Assembly: GCF_019097595.1 (NCBI RefSeq)
Contig: NC_080734.1
Coordinates: 10,400,892 to 10,464,891 of the forward strand
DNA: 64,000 nt
Direction: 5' to 3'
Source: Hemibagrus wyckioides
Taxonomy: Eukaryota > Chordata > Actinopteri > Siluriformes > Bagridae
Positions 14,001 through 27,022 of this stretch are shown here, piece by piece (position 1 is the first letter of the stretch; each line of letters starts with the position of its first letter). The position numbers were made by a program, and so were the translations under genes. Under the pieces are notes generated by a model. The model was not told the DNA's origin. It ran no database searches and was given only the letters and a program-made list of their open reading frames with translations.

Positions 14001-17000
14001 TTTACACTCCTGAAACTTTCAAAGGCAATCTTGAACTCTGTGGGAATTTTGTGTGTCGTTCTGGGCCACCTGTCAGTGAAACGATCTGTCAGCATCTGAC
14101 TGTTTTGTAGACCTGGAGCTCCCATCTGTCCTACAGCCAATACCTGTAGGGGGTGTGCAGACGTGTCATTTTATACAGTGATAATGAGGAGCACCAGACC
14201 TTCCAACAATAAGCTGCATGACAGAGTCACCACTCAAGGCCACTGTAAGAGGACAGGACACTCTTGCAATAAGTACAATATGAGATGGCAGGTTTTGTGA
14301 CAGAGCTTTTTAGAATGTGGTGGGAGGAATTATATGACAGACGTGAATGTAAAGGAATCGATATGTTCAGTTTGAGAATCAATATGCCTCTTAAAGTTTT
14401 TCCTCTTTCATACAAAGAAAACGGTCAATAGAAGGTTTGGTACAGAGATAATAATGCATGATATAACCAGCAATTGAAGAGAAAAACATGGAAAATGCAA
14501 GAAAATTCCAAGAGAATCACTAAATAGTAGGTTTCACTGATCATTTAAGCCTAATTAGACTTCACTGAGGTTGGTTCAAGAAATAATCGAAGTAATAATC
14601 TGAATTGTGCATCTAGTTAACAATCAGAAATGTTCACTTCTCTAACATTCTTATACGGCACACACAAACAATTAAAGCAAGCTTATGTTGTGAATACTGC
14701 TGACCTGAATACTGGTCTTGAGAAAAATATGACTCAAGGCTTTTTTGTTATATTCTTCTAACTAAGCACCAAAGGTACAGTAAATTGAGTGTCATTTGAG
14801 TGTCACTGTGTAATCTATGCCTCTCTCTCTGTCTCAACAACACACAAATGTACAGATCTCTTGTGTTCCTCTGTTACTTATGGCCTTGTTTGGAAACTGA
14901 ATTTCAGTGGTTCCTAAGAAAGCTGTTCCTATTTAAGAACAACACCCATAAACATCTGAAACGTGAAACAATATTATTGTGAAATGGAAGCATCTAGGAG
15001 CAACAACTGTTCAGCCACAAAGCAGTAGACCACGCAGACTCACAGAGCAGGGTAACTGGGAGCTATTTAGTGTTATTTACTGCAATGTACTTTAAGATCG
15101 CCATCAAAGGTGCCATGTTCTAGGCTGTTTAACACATCTTGCTGTAAATATTAGTAAATGATATCCTCTTATTAGTCTCATATTCATCTTTTGATCTTAA
15201 GTTTACAGAATAAACAAAAGAATTAGTCTTTCAGTTCCAATACATTTTGAGAGGACTGAAGATTTTCACAGCCACATAGCTACAGACGAGCATAACATCA
15301 CTATGAACAATGCCAAGCGTTGGTTGGAGTGGTGTAAAGCCACTGGACCCTGAAGCAGTGGAAGCATGTTCTCTAGAATAATGAATCATGCTTCACTCTC
15401 TGGCAGTGTGAAGGATGACATACAAGGAGAACACTACCTACCTGTACCAGAATGCATAGTGGTCAACAGTAAAGTTTGGTGGAGGAGAGATAATGGCTGA
15501 TTTTCTAAGGGTTTGCGCTCATTATTTCCACAGAAGGGTAATGTTAATGCTACAGCATACAAAGACATCCTATGCATAAAGTGACCTCCATAAAGACATG
15601 GCTTGATGAGTATTGGTGTGTAGGAACTCCAGTGACCTGCACAGAGATCCTGACCTCAATCCCACTGAACACCTTTGTGATGAATTGGACCACTGATTAT
15701 GAGCCAGGCCTCTTCATCCAACATCAGTGCCTGACATTACAAATATTTTATTTGGACTTAATAGACCAGAATTCCTACATATCCTGTAAAAAGCCTTCAC
15801 AGAAGAGTGGAGGATGTTCTTGCTGCGAAATGAGCTCCAGCTCCAAATGAATGGCAATATATTTGAAATGAGATGTCCAGCAAGCTGATATAGGTGTCAG
15901 GTATCCACAAACGTTTGGCCATACATATATTTCTTTATATTTGCCTTGTGCTTTTAAAAGATCCATTGAACCCCGCTTACAATTGTGTTTTATTCTTCTA
16001 ACAGCTCTCTTGCAGCCACAGACCACTATAACCATGACTTGTATTTCCCATGAGTGTTCCTCGTTCATGAGGCTAACGTTTCCCTTAGTGTTGAAAAGCC
16101 AGTTCATTAATGGTGGGTTTTGTTGCTATGGAGATGAACCATATTAGTTTCAGATTTTCCTCACCTAGAGTATCTTCGTCTTCTACTGCTCATTAATAAT
16201 ATACCACTAGTGAAACTAATAAGTATAACATCAGTCACCGTTATTAGTATGCTTATGCCTGAACACAGGAATGATATTTAATTCAAAAACCCCTTTACCT
16301 AAAAAAAGTAATAGTCTGGTTAATATATTTATTTACTCAATAACTCAATATTTATTGAGTTGACCAAGGATTTTTAATTCAAATGAAAAAAAATAAAATA
16401 AAATAATAATAATAATAATAATTAATGTTCTGTACATGCCAAATAATTTACAGGCAGAGATGACGTAGAAGTTTCCTGAATGATCACGACAGTCTTGTGT
16501 ATTACATAATTCTCACAGTTTTTGTTCAATGTGTCAAAATATTTCCTTTTATATTAAGATCAGTAGATGCACACAGAACTGCACTGACAATATAACTCAA
16601 GAGCTTATCAATTTTAAAGCCGAAAGGCTGAATTATTCACTCACGCCCTCAGATATACTTCATTTCTCTCTCTGTTCAGCCCTCTTTCCTATGTTTCTAC
16701 CTTTCATTCTCTTTTACTCTGTCTGTCTCTAGTGGAACCTTGCCTTCTAAATAATATAGACATGAAGTCGCATCAAGGCTGTGACTGAGTTCAGGGTGGA
16801 ATTCAGTTGAGGAATAAAGCATTCAGAAATCAATTTTCACAACAGCATTTAGAAATAACATGTACTCTGGTCCTGACTTCAAACTGCATCCCTAATAGGC
16901 CAAGACTGCAGAGTCGTCTACTGTATTCTCCCCAGTCTCTCCTCCCCCATACGTCTGCTTCTCTCTCATCCTCTTTTTCAGCTTACAGCAGTTCACAGCA

Positions 17001-20000
17001 CAGCGCACCATACAGTGTTCATTCTAAGCCTACACTCTTTTTATTTGTAAAACCCTACCATTGTGGGAGCAGCGCACAAGAATATATATATATATTATGG
17101 AACCTTGTTGAAGGTTGTACAGATTGTGTTAGCTGTAGCAATAATTTGGACTGATTTCATGTGGAGAATTTTATTTCTGCAAACATTTCTCTTGGCCATA
17201 TGGCTTCACAGCATGAACAGCTCCTTTTATATGACATTTCATAGAATGTGGTCATGGCAAATCTTTCTATGACTTCTTTCTTTTCTTGAATTATCAAGCT
17301 TTTGTTGTTCTTGTTTATGCTTTTGCACAGCAAAATTCTCACAAACAAAGAATTCACCTGATTTTTCTATTTCTATATTCCTATTTGGCCATGGAATTGC
17401 ATCATTAGATCAGACACACAGAAGGGTTTAATTTTCACTAAACAGATATTTATACTGGTACAGTGTAATGCAGCATGTCACTGAAGTGTGAAATATACTG
17501 TGCTCTAGTAAGTGATCTCCAGGATCTTTTCTTTATTTAGGTACACAGGTCATTTGTTGACATCATGTCCCTTTTCAGTCATTTTCCCAAACTCAATTAA
17601 AGCTGTCTTATGTCTTATTATGTTATCTGTTCTCAAGCCTGAAATCGTTCTAATAAGCTGATGTAAAATCCCTTTCCAGAACTGTCATTATAAGACATTT
17701 TCATATTTCTTCTGCAGTCCAATTAATTTCACCTTCCCACATGAGTTTAAGCCAATCATATTCACCAGGCTACCATCATCCTCACATGGAAAAACAGTTC
17801 AATCAGATAGTGCTCACTTTCCGTGCTATCACTAGATAAAATTTAGACCACCCCTTCAACCACACTGTGTGGCTAAAACCCCACATGAGCATTGTACCAT
17901 CAGCTTCATTCATTTATCACTCTTATTAATGTGCTTGTGTAGTCTCACAGAACTTTGACCTTTCAAGAAATATATAATTAAATTTAAAAAAATAAGATAC
18001 AATAATCTAATGTTCGATGTAGTATTTTCTGATGTGCTGAACATAATGATACATATTGACTGGAGGGGGCTGAGCTAATAGGCTTCAGTCGACAGCTCCA
18101 GCAGAGAGAGGTTTATTATGCAGATAGATGCATCCAGCAGAGACTGAGCAAGAAGAACAGATTATCTTGATGTAGCATTTCTCTGACGGATGTCTTAAAC
18201 TGTTATTGTTTCTTCCCAAATCACAGTTTAAAAACATTGTTGAAGAACTTTTCCCAATTAAGTGGCTTTAAATTGGTAAAACTGTAACTTTTGTCACTTT
18301 GTACATTATAATGATGTTTTTTAGCCCTACTCTGAATATGCCTTATACTGAATGAGATAAACAGTTAGATGCATCAGTGATCGGGAGGTTGACGGGGATA
18401 AGCTATAAAGATGTTCATATACACCGACCAGGCATAACATTATGATTGATTTTGTGTTGGTCCCCTTTTTGCAGCCCTGACCTATCATGCACTGTGTATT
18501 CTGACACCTTTCTATCAGAACCAGCATTAACCTCTTCAGCAATTTGAGCAACAGTAGCTCGTCTGTTGGATCGGATCACACGGGCCAGCCTTCACTCCCC
18601 ACGTGCATCACTGAGCCTTGGCCACATATGACCCTGTCACCGGTTCACCACTGTTCCTTCTTTGGACCACTTTTGATAGATACTGACCACTGCAGACCGG
18701 GAACACCCCACAAGAGCTGCAGTTTTGGAGATGCTCTGATCCAGTCGTCTAGCCATCACAATTTGTCCCTTGTCAAACTCGCTCAAATCCTTATGCTTGT
18801 CCATTTTTCCTGCTTCTAACACATCAACTTTGAGGACAAAATGTTGACTTGCTGCCTAATATATCCCACCCACTAACAGGTGCCATGATGAGGAGATCAT
18901 CAGTGTTATTCACTTCACCTCTCAGTGCTCATAATGTTATGCCTGATCATTGAATGCACAAAGATTATCACAGATGACATGCACCATTCTATAAAGACAC
19001 TGAGATTGTCTAAACAGTTACTCATAAATGTTCTGACTGAGAGGTAAAGGAATGTCCAAGGATTTAACTGCATGTATTTCCATTAAAACCAGTACAGGGC
19101 ATAAGGCAAGTGAGGCCAGATTAGAGATGACGTACATCAGTGGTAGTTTTAGAGACACAAAGTAATAATATGATTTCTGTCCTTAAATGGGAGAACATTG
19201 AGTCAAATAATGCCAATAAGTACCTTAACCTTAAAAATAAAGACTTATGTATATAGATTTACTCTCTTCATTCTAGTACCTACATCCATTTTCAAGGGGT
19301 TTAGAACAATCTAGAGAATTTATTCAATAGTAAGATTTAACTGTACAAAGATATGCATTTAACTTGAATTACCAGGGGAAGGATAAATTTGAAAATGTAA
19401 TAAAATTGCATACAGTAAAACTTAAAAATGGGAAATGGCACTACTCAGAAGCATGGCAAAACCAGTAAGTTTGGTATGGGTGGTAATGAGAGTTCAGTCT
19501 AAATGCAACAAATGTTATTAAAACCACACAGACAATGTGCTAAATTCTTGCTCTTATGTATGATTGGTATGTTTTTTATGAATAATAGGTTCAGTAAAAA
19601 TACATTTATCAAAGGATCCTGAGATGACTGCAGTGGATTAGGTAACATTACGTTCCAATCTCAAAAATCATCAGAGTCACAGCAACATAATTAAAATAAT
19701 CTCCTGTCTCTTACCACATAATAATTGCATGGAAATCATATCAAAACATTTTAAGCCTGAAATCTCCTAAGACGATCTTAAGCTCTGAGATGTGACTATG
19801 AGTAGCAAGTAAGCTCAGAGGTAGTGATGTGTGCACTGGCTCTAACGCTCTCAAATGAGTCAGACACACAGCAGGGACAGGGGACAGTGAGTAAGCCTAC
19901 AGGAATTTGGCCGTGGACACCAAACTCCATACCATTAGGAAGAGCTGTACTCAGTTGGAGTTGGGGTGTGTGGGTGTGGGTGGTAGGTAATCAGACAGAG

Positions 20001-23000
20001 TTTGACTAATGATAATAGGAATAACAAGGTCAATGTTGAAAATAAAACGCCCAGAGTCCTTATATAAAAAATAAATCTTTCACTGTTTTTCTGGCAATTA
20101 CTGTGCAACATTCTCTCTCTCCCTCCCTCCATCCCTCCCTCTCTCTCTCTCTCTCTCTCTCCCTCCTGCTACCTAGTTAATTGCAAGAAAATGCAGGCTT
20201 GTTTCTCTGCTTCTTTAACCCAAACAAAAACACACTAATCACAAGAGGAAACAGCACTCAGCTTTTGCACATGACAGAAGAGGAAATATTCTGATTCTTA
20301 CCCCTGGCAGCACTAACAAATAACCAAAATGTGAGGAGTGTGAAGAGACAAGGTCCAGTTAACCAGAATAAAGCTTGTGCTGCTATTGTTCTACATGGCA
20401 ACAGACATTAAATGCATACTAGCTAATAAACATGGGTTTAATAAAAACATATTAAGAAGTTAGCAAGGGCAGAATTCATTTTTAGTTAAGAGCCTTCAGA
20501 GTTAATTACTACAGCATGTCAAGCATGTGTGTAAACAAAATTCATTAGCAACAGAAATCCACCAACTTTTCACTTCTTTTTGTTTAAGAAACTTTACTTG
20601 AACAAACTTTACCATTAGAACGAGCTGAAGTGTAGTCCATCTACCTTGCAGGTTAAATGAGTAAAGACAGACAATGACGCATTCAATATATATTCATTTG
20701 GATCACAGGAAAAAAATAAAATAAAAACCATCCTGCCAAGCTATTGCAAACAGACACAAGTGCTTAAGCATGCAAAATACAGAGACTTTGGGTAATTTAC
20801 TGGGTGCAGTCAAACTCTTATGGTTACTTTTTATGGTGACTTTTTACCCCCTCCTTCTCAGTTCTATTATCGCTAGGAAACAACAACATTAAATGTGATG
20901 CGCTAGAACACAGATGAGCCGTTTGATTAGTTCCCCACTGCCTACACTGCAGGCTTCCCTGAATCAAAATCCACATATTGCTTTCACTCCTCCTGAGCTT
21001 GAAAGTGCAAGCTTAAGTGTTGTTTTCATACTCGAGTGACTGAGACAGACACTGAGACAGAGAATAAATGCACTGACCTCCTCGAACCTGGCTTCATCCT
21101 CACAGTTCTCCAGGACACGTGAGTAGAAGGACTGACCTACAGAAAAGGAAAAAAAGAAAATCTTGTCTGTTCAAATACAGTTGGAGAAAACGGAACACAT
21201 ATACAGTATTTAACAATGTCTCAGGATCATATTTACCACAATCATGAAACGCAACTCATTTATAATGTTTCTTATTGGATTCAGGAGACAGCCAGGGCAG
21301 ATAGGTCAACATTCACCAAGTCAAATAGTGCTGTTTAATTAGCATTTTAAATAGATGCATTAAACCGTCTCCAGCAATGCAAACAGAAAATATGAACACA
21401 GACAGGTTAATGATGATTGAACACCAAGAAGAAATCAAGCTAAATAGATCACTTCCGGATCAGTACATAATATGATGAGTATGAAGAATGTGTTATACCC
21501 TAGAAAATATAAAAGCACTAAACACCATATTCAAGAGCTAAGCAAACATAAACTGTCAACACAAATGCAGCATAAGCATGACTGCCCACGCACATATACA
21601 AGCGGTAATAATCAATGGAAACTAATGTTGTAATGCACATTAAATTAGACCAGAGAGCTTATTACTAAGTCACAATTGCAGCTCCTCTTGCCCATCTGCT
21701 TGTATCACAGTACAAGTGAGGCTTTCATATAAGTGGCCAGGGCATTTGGATTGTGGATGCATGAGGGATTATAATGCAGGTGTGTTAACAAAAGCACAAA
21801 ACACAAAAGAAGGAAAGATCTAACAAAATAAAAACAAGAGAGAAATATGATATATGCAGCCTGCTTTTGTTTTTTTCTTTTCGCTGTGGGACAAAGTGTG
21901 TTCATTTAAAATATTAATTTAATTTAGAACTGAAATCTACATACAGGTGACAAATTAAAAGAAAAAATGGCGGCTCCTTCAATCTTTGGGACATTTATTC
22001 CCGGAATAGTTTGGCTCAACATATTCCCTTTGAGGGAGGCGGTGCTACAAATAAATACAAAGTTTTTCTGACTAATCCCCTCTGTCCTGTGATTATGTAT
22101 TTGTATCTGAATGAGAGTTGTCTCTTCCATCCCCACACGGCTCATAGCCTTGCTGATTGCATTCACTGAAGATGAGTATGAAATGCTGTGATTCATTTGT
22201 TAAGGTTGTTGCAGTCACCAGATGTTAACCCAATTAGACACCTTTGGAGATTCTGGAGTGAGTATCTTGTGTTAGTATCCTTCAACACCATCATTAAAAA
22301 CCAACTGAGTGAATATCTAGCTGAAAATGGAGTTTATCCCTGCGGATATAAAAGACGTGTGCTGAATCTGTGCCAAGATGTTCTGGTGGATTGTTGAAGC
22401 TCAACACATGAGACATTTTCTACAGTCAGACCAATACCTGGTGGTGCTAAAATAGCCCATTTAGCTTCAGAGTTTCATTGATTAAGTCCATTATTCCACC
22501 CACTTAAGGTACAGCAGAATAATAAATACATTCAAGTCAGGGTGACTGATAACACACAACAAGCTTTCTGGACAGCTGAATTAGACACATAAATTTATAT
22601 AATCCCCTAAAGACTATAAACAAAAGGCCCTTTGATGATGAAAGAAGCCCTAAAGCAGCTCTGTCTCATTGCTCTCCGTTAAGCTAGCTTTTACAGACGG
22701 ACGCAATGAATGCAGTGGAGCAGTTACAGTAATGCCTCATAGACACAACACAGCTTTGAGAATTTTTCACCTAGAAGGATCACTAACAAGAAGCGTCTAA
22801 ACTCATACAAAGAAAACATGAAAAAGGTTTATCATGTGACTCACCACCACAGAAAAGATCTTTCATGTGGCATGTACAATATACAGTATATAATTCGCTT
22901 TCAATAAACAGCTTAATGCTCCATATCGTTGTTGTTTATGTACTCATATAAAAATGGAATATACAAATAGGAGTTTTCATACTTAATATCAAAGAAGTAG

Positions 23001-25853
23001 AAATTTTGTGATAGTTTTCATATGATTCTGATATCAGTGCGCTATATGGATCACATCTGCACAAAACTGAGTTTCAAGATCATATGAGGCCCAATACTTA
23101 TACTACTAAATATGGTTAATGCTTCCTGTTGTCATTTATACTCCATTACACTCCATTACATGTGATTAATACATTACTGAGTGTCTTCCATTTTTTTCTG
23201 TTTGTCTGTCTATCATTTAGTGTTCTCTGTTTTTGTCCATCATCTGACCCTTTCAATTAGTATGAAATTCTGTTTTTGTCTGATTGTAGGTGTATTCCAG
23301 ATCGCATACTTATGCACTATTCTATGCCATATTGTAGTATAAATAGAGTGAGTGGTGTGTTCACACTGAAATTCCCAACAAGAAGTGCACTTCAAGTACT
23401 CCACTTATTCAACTGAAAAAGAAAAGTGTGGAATGTTGGACACTTCATGCACTCAACACTCGCAGCTTTGCTTCTGTAGTGGAGGAGGGGCAGGGCTACC
23501 GGGCACTGTATGAGAAAAGATTTTCAAGATGGCCAATGTCACTGGTGAACATGACGTCTTACAAATGTCTTTTAAATTGGCCCGTGTGATTTTATATTTC
23601 AACATCACTGTATTCTCACAATTCATGCATTTGACATCATTTGCCATCAACTGGGAAATGGCTTATACTTCCAGTTAGTAAAAAAAAAAACATTAGTGTT
23701 CAATTCAGCACCTGCATATTACAAATTCATACATGTTGCCAGATTTTTAAATGAATCCCCTCCATTTCCTAGGTTCTTGCATTCACTTCGTCATTGTTGT
23801 TGTTCTGGGTGTTCCAGCAGAGTTTCCTCTTGTGCTCTTGTTTTTGTTCCACATTGTACTTGTCATGCATGTCAGTATACTAGAAATTGTTTTGCTTTTT
23901 TGTTGTTTGTTTGTTTGTTTCGGGTTTTTCAATAAAGATTTATGATTTGGAGAGAAACATGGTTCAATATTTGCTGCTGGCAGAAATATCAGGGCTGAAA
24001 CTGTGTGGTGCGCAGTTGGAAAGCACACATAAGTGTGATGCTATGTTGAGCACAGCATATGGGTAACTGGAATTATTGTTGATGATAAGAGGGCAAAAAA
24101 TAACATGCTTTAATGTCCTAAAGAGCCTTATAACAGAGGTCCTTTATATGAGGGAAATTGTATAATACCCTAGAAAAATTTCTAAAAATGAAAAGAGAAA
24201 AGCCCACTTTTACTGCACTAGTGTACTTGTGCTTGGTAATTAGGAGTAAATTCTGATCAATTATGCCTATATTTGTAACTTGAGAGGGCACAGATATTGC
24301 CCTTTATTGATCATCTAAATGGCTCTGCATGTCCCTATTTGATCAAAATGACACTGAGTATTCCAATAAGTATTGCACTCTATTAATTTTGGATTGCGCA
24401 TGGTAAAAATCAGATCTCTGCATTGTAACAAAGTTCTTTCTGAAAGGAACAGGATGTGCCTGAGCTGAGACGGTGCTTCCTGAAGACCTTCCGCTCCAGA
24501 CACAAATTTGGAAACATTCTCAAACAAAGCAGAAATGCTGCTTTTTACACCGCATCCTTAGATCATTAATTTTAACCAAAGCACTAATAAGCGGCTGTAT
24601 GTGTTCTCTTTCAGTATTACACCATCTATTTTCAGAGAAATTAAATAAAATCAACACACCCAGTTTCCTAATACAGCACTACTGTTTTGCTGGAAGCTTG
24701 TCATCAAAGCCAAGTCTTCAGGAACTAAAACACAAGCTGTTATTACATTCGGGTACAAGCTCTGTTTTCACAAATTCACAGTTTATTTTACTCGTGTAAT
24801 GTTGGAAGCTCTGGAAAACCATTTTCAGGTATCTACAAAAGAAGGGTGGGCATTATAAAAACACCACTAAATAATTATAAAACAGTTTCTGACTTGCTGG
24901 ACAACCTTGTGCTGTCCAAGGTGCTGAATTAAAAGCAACATCATTACAAACATTATGAAGAGAGACAGAGAGAGACAGGGAGAGAGAGAGAGAGAGAGAG
25001 ATTTCCTAAATCATATATTCTCTCTCTATTCTATCATAAAATCAGGTTGTTCCTTTTAGTTGCACAGGGCACTTCAGTTCAGCAGCCTTTAGCCTACACA
25101 AATTTGAGTTCAGTTAACTGTTGAATCGCCTACGGCTTTACCAAATCAGTCAGATGATGCATGTTTTAATTCTCAACTCAATCGTGATAACACAGAATAT
25201 AATATCTAAATAAAACCGGCATTTTAAAACAAATCCCCAGAGTGTTCAGTGAAAGAGGACACTCATGAACACTGCAAGAATAAACCCAACACTGTAGATG
25301 AGAATTTGCACGGTGCTTATTGCACACTTGTGTATAAATTCAGCATCTCCTGGGGTCCACGTGCCTGTATGTGCATAAATAATATTTGTCAAAACAGAAA
25401 GCCGCATGTGTAATATTTTTACATCATATTCAGTACAGTATGCGGTCTTGAATGTAGCCCTCATGGGAAATCCCCCGTGGTACAGAAACAGCTATAGAGA
25501 TGGATTTATTCATACAGTGTCCAGTTGGACTTTTGTTGGACATTGTGTCTGTTCATTTAACAATATAGATTTTACAACACGGGATTTCTCTGAGCTCTAC
25601 AGAGTGTGAGAGGGGGATCCCTAACTTTCAGCAGGAATCTTCCACAGCACTCAGGTATGATTCACCCTAAACCCACCCACGCACACAAACTAAAAGATTA
25701 AGCCTAGTCTAATCGTCAAAACAAACCGCAACATGCGTATAAAGCACGAATCAGTAAATATTTTGTAGCAATACCTCGGAATGAGACTTTGGCGAGTCGG
25801 TCTCCTTTACCGGGAAGCTCCGATACCGATTTCAGATACACCACCAGAGCCAT
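1998..25853 (-). CDS. otof: Otoferlin, N-terminal part (5 coding exons, 3' end of gene outside window)
   Basis: Otoferlin is a ferlin: a tail-anchored multi-C2-domain protein that acts as calcium sensor and priming factor for synaptic vesicle exocytosis at hair-cell ribbon synapses. Five exons on the minus strand join in one frame for 174 codons plus two bases: 25853-25775, 21136-21078, 12656-12568, 5877-5778 and 2194-1998. The start is the only plausible one; the protein opens [20 protein letters not shown], as vertebrate otoferlin does. Residues 1 to about 105 make up C2A, with motifs [27 protein letters not shown] and [15 protein letters not shown]. The remainder begins the C2A-C2B linker, with [12 protein letters not shown]1L6, the closest alternative, lacks C2A in human. 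Fish have two copies (otofa, otofb), and I cannot say which this is. The other C2 domains and the membrane anchor lie to the left of the window. Confidence 0.9.
3270..3311. repeat. (TG)n microsatellite
   Basis: TG repeats broken once by AGG, in otof intron 4. Confidence 0.8.
4195..4640 (+). mobile_element. Tc1-like transposon remnant, family B
   Basis: The block contains AATGCATAAAATCATACAGA, GGCCAGGCTGGCTCAAGCTG and ACTCAAATAACCAC, all familiar from a widespread fish Tc1-like family. Later comes AAACCCCAGGAAATCAGCAG in similar style, apparently out of order. No open frame survives. The 5' end of the same family is seen at 61801-61975. Confidence 0.55.
5778..5877 (-). CDS. otof: otof coding exon 4
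   Basis: This 100-bp exon has a CAG acceptor and a GTGAGA donor. It reads [20 protein letters not shown] and then SDTLTDDKN, completing C2A. It enters in phase 2 and leaves in phase 0. Confidence 0.9.
8571..9587 (-). mobile_element. Tc1-like element with subterminal inverted repeats and truncated transposase
   Basis: Inverted arms of about 165 bp lie at 8574-8740 and 9345-9510. A 21-bp motif, GGGGTGTACTCACTTTTGTKA, occurs at 9368-9388 and 9558-9578 and inverted at 8697-8717: an IR/DR layout like that of Sleeping Beauty-type elements. The outer left end is lost. On the minus strand the transposase starts at 9195 with [19 protein letters not shown], shifts frame near 8950, reaches DLWSDETN and then runs straight into the left arm. 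The C-terminal half with the last catalytic residues is therefore deleted. Confidence 0.8.
10993..11086. repeat. (CT)n(CA)n microsatellite
   Basis: About 70 bp of CT repeats are followed by about 22 bp of CA repeats, in otof intron 3. Confidence 0.9.
12568..12656 (-). CDS. otof: otof coding exon 3
   Basis: This 89-bp exon follows a T-rich tract and CAG acceptor; the donor is GTGTGT. It reads [20 protein letters not shown] and then the YNFSKVF motif of otoferlin C2A. It enters in phase 0 and leaves in phase 2. Confidence 0.9.
12980..13206 (-). mobile_element. tRNA-derived SINE, family S1
   Basis: On the minus strand it starts with a tRNA-like head (AGTGGCTCAAGTGGTTATGG, then B-box AGTTCAAGCCC). 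It ends with a tail containing TGTGCTGTAATGTGTATGTG and ACAAATAAAGGC. The copy at 50602-50841 has the same head and tail on the plus strand. Confidence 0.7.
15270..15930 (+). mobile_element. Tc1-like transposase remnant, family C
   Basis: In shifting frames on the plus strand it encodes decayed Tc1 transposase blocks: [14 protein letters not shown], a GGG-motif relic near 15478, [12 protein letters not shown], and a relic of the DLNPxEHL motif near 15650-15690. The right end (CACAAACGTTTGGCCATACA) resembles the ends of the family C elements at 29868 and 44599. The left end is missing, and there are multiple stops and frameshifts. Confidence 0.7.
16381..16422. repeat. A-rich and (AAT)n tract
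   Basis: A poly-A/AAAT run followed by about seven AAT units, in otof intron 2. Confidence 0.7.
18420..18953 (-). mobile_element. Short non-autonomous Tc1-like element, family A (second copy)
   Basis: The left end reads ACACCGACCAGGCATAACAT and the right end carries the inverted copy, TAATGTTATGCCTGATCA. On the minus strand an open stretch (18822-18637) encodes the transposase N-terminus, with [34 protein letters not shown] and YQKWSKEG. No DDE part remains. Confidence 0.75.
20108..20163. repeat. (CT)n/(CCCT)n low-complexity array
   Basis: CT repeats mixed with CCCTCCCT units, in otof intron 2. Confidence 0.75.
21078..21136 (-). CDS. otof: otof coding exon 2
   Basis: This 59-bp exon is bounded by a TAG acceptor and a GTCAGT donor. 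It reads [20 protein letters not shown], nearly identical to the human C2A segment. It enters in phase 1 and leaves in phase 0. Confidence 0.9.
21925..22450 (+). mobile_element. Tc1-like transposase C-terminal remnant
   Basis: At about 22206-22250 the plus strand encodes [15 protein letters not shown], a relic of the SPDLNPIEHLW catalytic region, within a short open frame ending at 22397. The left side begins ACTGAAATCTACATACAGGT, then GACAAATTAAAAG, a familiar fish element end. The N-terminal half is unrecognisable. Confidence 0.55.
24961..25001. repeat. (AG)n tract
   Basis: AG-rich simple repeat in otof intron 1. Confidence 0.75.
25775..25853 (-). CDS. otof: otof coding exon 1
   Basis: The ATG is at 25853-25851. 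The exon has 26 codons plus one base and ends FR, with donor GTATTG. It encodes the first beta strands of C2A. A TATA-like box lies about 65 bp upstream of the ATG. Confidence 0.88.
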
Positions 25854-25916
25854 GACAGTAAAAGATTCAAATCACGGAAATCACGAGCGAAAGAAATTCC
25901 CACAAAGTACAGCCTA

Positions 25917-25926
25917 CTTATATAAA
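25917..25926 (-). promoter_or_regulatory. TATA-like box of otof
   Basis: On the minus strand the sequence is TTTATATAAG, a good TATA match, about 64-73 bp upstream of the otof ATG at 25853. A start site 25-30 bp downstream would give a short 5' UTR of about 35-40 bases. This is inferred from motif and position only. Confidence 0.4.
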
Positions 25927-26114
25927 CGTGCCATAGACTAAGCGGACCTCCTCTTAAATTATGAATTTTCGTTATATCAAGCAACAAAACGTCAACGTCC
26001 ACTGTATTTTCTGACTTTAAAAATATCCGAGAATAATTAAAGTACATTCATGTTTGCCTTGGTCTGGTCAGTGATACACACTCACAGCTTTCCGCCCCTT
26101 TACCGCTGATGTGC

Positions 26115-26530
26115 ACTAGTGATGTGAGGAATCGAGAACGAACCGGTTCTCCATAAACAACTCTTTCAAGGGAATCGAATAAATCGATTCGTATAAACTC
26201 GACAGAGAAAAGTTTTAGTTTTTGACTTTTTTTTTTGACTAGCTTTTGACGCCAGTTTTCCTCTCCACATTCCTGCAAGGTTAAATACCATAACATGTTA
26301 TATGTTATTGAATGTATCTTTGAAAGTTACTAGATTCGTAGGCTTTTTATACTAAATACGTCAATTTGAATTATTGTTAAGGTTAAACTTTGTTGAATAA
26401 CAAATCTGAAAGCCAATCGGTGATCAGTTAAATGACTATAAACTCGCAGAGTTCGATTCACCTAAACATGTAGTTAGGAATCGACTCCTTAAAGCGAGTC
26501 GTACTGAACGTGAGTGTTGCGAGCCGCGCT
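26115..26530. repeat. Dyad-rich dispersed repeat-like segment
   Basis: The segment starts with ACTAGTGATGTGAGGAATCG and is dense in AATCGA/TCGATT words at both ends, including ATCGATTCG and GAATCGACTCC. This resembles short non-autonomous DNA elements of fish genomes. Ends and target-site duplication were not resolved. Confidence 0.35.
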
Positions 26531-27022
26531 GCTCAGGCTGTGGTAGAGACGCCGAAGCCCCAACAGGGGGCAGCATTTGTACAAAGAGTGCGCTTAAACC
26601 GCAACACTTACAGGCCATTCACATCAGGGTCTTATGGAGCTGAATTTCACTCAGACGAAATGAGAAAACCTTTAAAAAAAAGTGTGTACACTCAAATAGC
26701 CAGCGTTCCGTACCATGTTGGAAATAAATGGCAGGTTCTGCTCACTGAGACTTCCATGAGACTGACTGATCAGTCATTATGTGGATTAATTAAACAAGCA
26801 GTTAATTAAATGAAAGTTGATTAATTAGTAGGCTATTCATGCGTTTCGCGTATTCGCGTGCAAAAACTGGTATGTCACAGTGTTTATTTCATGCAATTGC
26901 TGCATGTAATATGACGCAATGACGCATACATGATGGAAGTATCATGTGCTAGATGTAATAGCCTTCACGTTGTACATAAATGAACAGTAGAGCGCGCGCA
27001 GGGTCACATGAGCACCTTAGTG

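Larger units (their letters stand above)
12657..21077. other. otof intron 2
   Basis: About 8.4 kb. It holds a tRNA-derived SINE (12980-13206), a Tc1-like transposase remnant (15270-15930), a short non-autonomous Tc1-like element (18420-18953) and a CT-rich array near 20108-20163. Nothing else was recognised. Confidence 0.6.
21137..25774. other. otof intron 1
   Basis: About 4.6 kb between the first two coding exons. It contains a decayed Tc1-like remnant (21925-22450) and an AG-rich tract (24961-25001). No regulatory element could be assigned by eye. Confidence 0.55.

Noticed and set aside
26510..26809. 99-codon open frame in the otof-cimip2c spacer
   Set aside because: No recognisable domain, begins inside a repeat-like segment, no splice or conservation support.
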